Part shown: piece after piece, positions 60,360 to 64,000 of the stretch
How positions within the stretch are numbered: the stretch's first letter is position 1
Layout of the letters: each line of letters begins with the position of its first letter
DNA from: Zerene cesonia
Lineage: Eukaryota; Arthropoda; Insecta; Lepidoptera; Pieridae
Reading direction: 5' to 3'
NCBI RefSeq assembly: GCF_012273895.1
Contig: NC_052120.1
Span: 4,774,001-4,838,000 of the forward strand
Length of the DNA stretch: 64,000 nt
Made by a program: the position numbers and the translations under genes
The notes under the pieces: model-generated
The model's database searches: none
Told to the model about the DNA's origin: nothing
The model's input: only the letters and a program-made list of their open reading frames with translations

Positions 60360-62000
60360 TTAACAGCTACTTGCTTAGCGCTATTAATTGAAAATAATCG
60401 TTTTATTATGATGGAAAGGAAAGGAAAGAAAATTTTAAATATTTAATTTTTAAAAGAGGTAAAGCATTACTACATAGTTGCTGTATAAGCGGATATATTA
60501 TGTTGTTACACAATAACGTCTTGTTTGAATGAATTGTTAAATATTTGAATATTATTATCGTTTCGACGACGCTACCAGATTTAATTAAAATTAACATAAT
60601 TGAAATTATGCTCTCCAGTACGAACGGCGATCAGTTCTTGTAAGCCTTTGTCGTGTAAAAAAATCTATTTGAAAAGAATAATAAGTTTTCCCTAAAATAG
60701 CTACATAAATGTACAACATACATAACTAGTATTACTTTTAGATATTACAAAGTGTATAGTTACGTCTGTCTAGTGCATATTGCAGGTGTATAAATATCCG
60801 ACGACAAATGTCGGGTATTTGTCATCTCGATAAGACGTGGAGTAACTAGAACATAGTGTCGCCTCGTAAATATTATATATGACGTTATGTGGAAACTGGA
60901 AAGTTCGTAAATTTCACATGAATTACATGCTACGGTATAGGTACGCGCGCAATTGGTAGGATGGACGTGCCATTTTATTTTATAGTCTATATTGAAGTCT
61001 TCATTTGTCACTGCTTTGGGATTTTTGTTTTATTTAATGTTGTTTTTTTATGTAGCATTATTATTTGTTGTATATTATATATATTAATAATTTTTTATCA
61101 CAACATTTTTATAGATGAGTAAATACAAAATGTCTAATACAAAAGCTCAAGGTAAATTAAATGCATGTAGACATAAATTATTGTGTCCACTTCTGATGTC
61201 ACGCATAATTAAAATTTGCGCAAATACGAAAACATTAATTTGGTAAAATACAGAGGCAAAAGCACAAACAATACTACCAGCAAGAGTTACAAGTAACATT
61301 ATATAGGTACGTTTATTTTGCGTGGAATATTTATTTCATTTTGTAAATCTGTTATTTGTTATTGACGATAATAGTTAATTACACGGCATTGCGAATCAAT
61401 CATATTTAACAATGGAATTCAATTATTATCAAATTAATGTAAATCAAGTTAATACAATAATCATTCAGTTATAATGATACATTTTAGCGATTGATACTTA
61501 ATCAGTGTTATTTTATATAAAGATATCATTCATGAAAATATGAATAATCTAAGAATCTTATTCTACCTACATAGTTTTTATAATAATTCATTATACATTA
61601 TACGCATATTCTGAATCTGAATTTTTCCCATGCGAGCAATTAGCTTTGTTTAAAATTTACAGTTGCAACAAAATCGCATGAATCTTACCTTTTCACCTTA
61701 TTGCTTTATCTAAATATAAGTTTAAGTGTTATCACCTATGATGGTTTTATAGGTAATTCCAAAGTGACTTAATTGAACTTCTCGAATTCAATCAAAGTTT
61801 TTATATGATAGCATTCGAACAGACAGCAATTGAAATGTAATCTAGACTCAGAATCACAATCATGCTCTTTGAATATATATACCTGAGTTACTTGCATGGA
61901 GCTGATTATTCTGGCTTTCTTTGTATTGTGTATTGAAACATTACAAAAATTAATATGTGGTAGAATAGACTGAAAGTAGTAAGTAGTTCCTACCTATTCA
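60360..62000. other. AT-rich non-coding stretch
   Basis: No recognised feature. Confidence 0.35.
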
Positions 62001-62004
62001 TAGT

Positions 62005-62130
62005 CGAAACTGAAGTGTCTACCAATCCATCTTGGCCATTGTGGTGGATTATTGCTTAAACCCTCATAGGAAGATTTGTTTCCTTGCAGTTGAAAAATAT
62101 ACAGGTTGATGATGATTATGATGGCTTGTA
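62005..62130 (+). repeat. SINE family 2, 3' fragment
   Basis: GTCTACCAATCCATCTTGGC, CATTGTGGTGGATTATTGCT, TAAACCCTCATAGGAAGATT, and ending GGTTGATGATGATTATGATGG. Matches the 3' half of the copies at 21990 and 24140. Confidence 0.7.
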
Positions 62131-62230
62131 GTTTATTGATTCTTGATTTTAATTTGTGTTTTTCATGTGGTCAACACAAATAATTGATGTTTACAATTTT
62201 ACGATGGCGTATTGCCTATTGTTATGAAGA

Positions 62231-62408
62231 TTTTTTTTCACAACAAGCAAAGAAGCAGGTGAGATACTAATGTTAAGTGGTTACCACCGCCCTTACGCGT
62301 ATGTAACACTAATAGTGTTGGAGGAACTTTGTCTCCCTAAAGTGACGTGAATAGAGTTTTGCACCGCAACTAAGTGTAGATAATATAAAATCAATAAATA
62401 AATAAAAT
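62231..62408 (-). repeat. SINE/LINE 3' region fragment
   Basis: GCAAAGAAGCAGGTGAGATA, CTAATGTTAAGTGGTTACCA and CCGCCCTTACGCGTATGTAA are a diverged reverse reading of the CATGGGCGGTGGT...TTACCATCAGGTG-type region shared by lepidopteran SINEs and LINEs. It ends at a (TAAA)n-like tract near 62388-62408. Confidence 0.5.
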
Positions 62409-62511
62409 CGCCTTCATTGCTGAACTTATTTTACAATGATTTTCTATACTAACATGTTTACTTTATAAGGTATTTTTTTTTAATGAATTAAGTATCGATA
62501 AACGGTCGTTT

Positions 62512-63168
62512 CTACGTTGCAGCTTGTCTTTTGACATAGGCCTTCTCTAAGAATTTCCACTCTATTCTATCTTTCGCTATACGAGTCCATATTGGACCTG
62601 CTATTTTTCTGCTGTCGTCTTCCCATCTTCTAAATTGTCTGCCTCTTTTTCTTTTGCTATCTCGTGGTTGCCCTTCAGTTATGAGTCTCGTCCATTTCTC
62701 CTTCTTCTCTCTTATCATATTGGGGATATGCCCATCTCCACTTTAAGCACCTGTATGTTGTATATGCATTCTTAAATTTTGTTTTGCTTTTGATAGATTC
62801 TAGTTTAACTCGGTCTTTTCTTTTAACTCCTATTGTGCTTCTCTCCATTGCATTCTGAAAATTTTTTATCTTTCTTGTCAGTTCTTCCGTCAGTGCCCAA
62901 GTTTGACACCCATATAGTAAACATGGTAGGATACACATATTGTATACTCTGCTCTTGTTCCTCATAGACATATCTTTGTTCTTCATGACTTCACTGAGTG
63001 ACCAATATCTCTTCCAAGTATTAGCTATTCTTCTTTCTATTTCTTTTTGCATACATTCCTCATTAGATATTAGCTGTCCCAAATATACATACTCCCTTAC
63101 ATACTCTATTTCTTAATTTTTTACTGTTATGGGCTCTGTGTGTGAGGAGTTTGACATCACTTTTGTTT
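62512..63168 (-). pseudogene. Broken reverse-transcriptase C-terminal fragment of a non-LTR retrotransposon
   Basis: Read on the minus strand: KVMSNSSHTEPITVKN, a stop, EIEYVREYVYLGQLIS, KEIERRIANTWKRYWSL, ILPCLLYGCQTWALTEEL, KIKNFQNAMERSTIGVKRKD, KFKNAYTTYRCLKWRWA, a frameshift near 62716, MIREKKEKWTRLITEG, KRKRGRQFRRWEDDSRKIAG and EWKFLEKAYVKRQAAT, then the stop at 62514-62512. YLGQ, LLYGCQTWAL and the RRWEDD tail mark the end of an endonuclease-reverse transcriptase polyprotein, RTE-like in my judgement. The catalytic domains are absent. A premature TAA near 63115 and the frameshift show it is dead. Confidence 0.85.
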
Positions 63169-63169
63169 T

Positions 63170-64000
63170 ATGTAGATAATATAAACTATATTAAAAAAAA
63201 CAGTTTCCAATGCTAACTCATTTCAACACCCAAACGCTTCATACAGCTATCTCGCTTTCGCATATAGTACGAGTATTATAATCACAGCAGTACCATGGTT
63301 AACTAAATGCACAGTACACGATAACAGTAACATTGTCTTTACAATGTAAGCGATATCACAATACATGGATTTCATGACATGCATGTCTATTATAGGATCG
63401 TTATAATACCAGCTCGATGATATGGACGAATATGGATGCAGTGTATGAATTGTCTATATATATATTCTATTGAGGAATTAAGTCGAGCCTCTAAATTATA
63501 TTGATGTTTTTAATAAAATGGATAATGTACCGATTTGTATTGTATCCTGTATATTACTGCATTAAAATTGAAATTCACAAAGTCATGAATTTGTTTTATA
63601 CAGCATGTTAGATTTTTTTCCCGCGCTTTCTGTCTACGATACTTACGAAAGAAATAAAAGGATATCCAGTGGTTTCGTTATGGGTCTTGGTTATCTTCCA
63701 GTTCTTGTTCAGCTATGAAGCAGACATGTTACAAATTTTATATCATTCTGATCAATTTTCATCAACAACATTTTTATAATACTCTACGAGTAACAAATCG
63801 AGGTCCTATAAACTATTATACCGAAACCGTATTACAGAGTAACACAATATCACACAGAAATTGATTATCCACCGATTGGCCTCGCTCATAGCGCGTTAAT
63901 CAAAGATACCAATTTGCTGGGAATTATGTGCATCACTACCTGCTATGGTAAATGGTATAGTAACTTGAATTTATGTGCGCTAGATAATCTTACGATGATC
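63170..64000. other. AT-rich non-coding stretch
   Basis: No recognised feature up to the window edge. Confidence 0.35.

Noticed and set aside
1..64000. CRISPR array, phage, operon or bacterial-type system
   Set aside because: No regularly spaced direct repeats, no dense gene order, no ribosome binding sites; introns, SINEs and LINEs show a eukaryotic genome.

Overview
This is eukaryotic DNA: AT-rich, intron-bearing and full of interspersed repeats. The repeats point to a lepidopteran insect, with SINE and LINE tails of types common in butterflies and moths. The one gene I can prove is an arthropod-type synaptotagmin 1 (Syt1), and it agrees with that. I cannot name the species.

Layout. Syt1 lies on the minus strand in the first 11 kb. 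Nine coding exons (start codon at 10879-10881, stop at 2233-2235) join in frame at GT-AG junctions into a 432-residue protein. It has a short luminal N-terminus with two N-glycosylation sequons, one membrane span with a cysteine cluster, an acidic/basic linker, and C2A and C2B domains with their calcium-binding aspartates. A likely non-coding first exon sits at about 11.92-12.18 kb. A possible spliced 3' UTR exon starts at 1899.

From 12.2 kb to the end I find no securely identifiable protein gene. This part is AT-rich intergenic or far-upstream DNA. It carries at least six copies or fragments of one SINE family, three copies of a second, tRNA-derived SINE family, and about nine fragments of short repeats whose ends resemble GGCAACAGCTAGT. 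It also holds two LINE-like 3' tails sharing a stem-loop, a broken reverse-transcriptase fragment at 62.5-63.17 kb, several perfect fold-back palindromes and an assembly gap of exactly 1000 N (31519-32518). The left edge of the gap is unusually GC-rich. A 58-codon minus-strand segment at 60.1-60.3 kb looks like a terminal coding exon of an unrecognised gene.

How the pieces relate. Syt1 is the calcium sensor for synaptic vesicle fusion. The strand, the spacing and an in-frame stop upstream of its ATG suggest transcription starts near 12.2 kb and runs leftward to about 1.9 kb or beyond. Nothing in the window resembles a CRISPR array, an operon or another multi-gene system. The less ordinary observations are the possible C-terminal extension or 3' UTR intron of Syt1, the paired fold-backs at 19.2 kb, the palindrome inside a SINE at 24.4 kb and the GC-rich gap edge.
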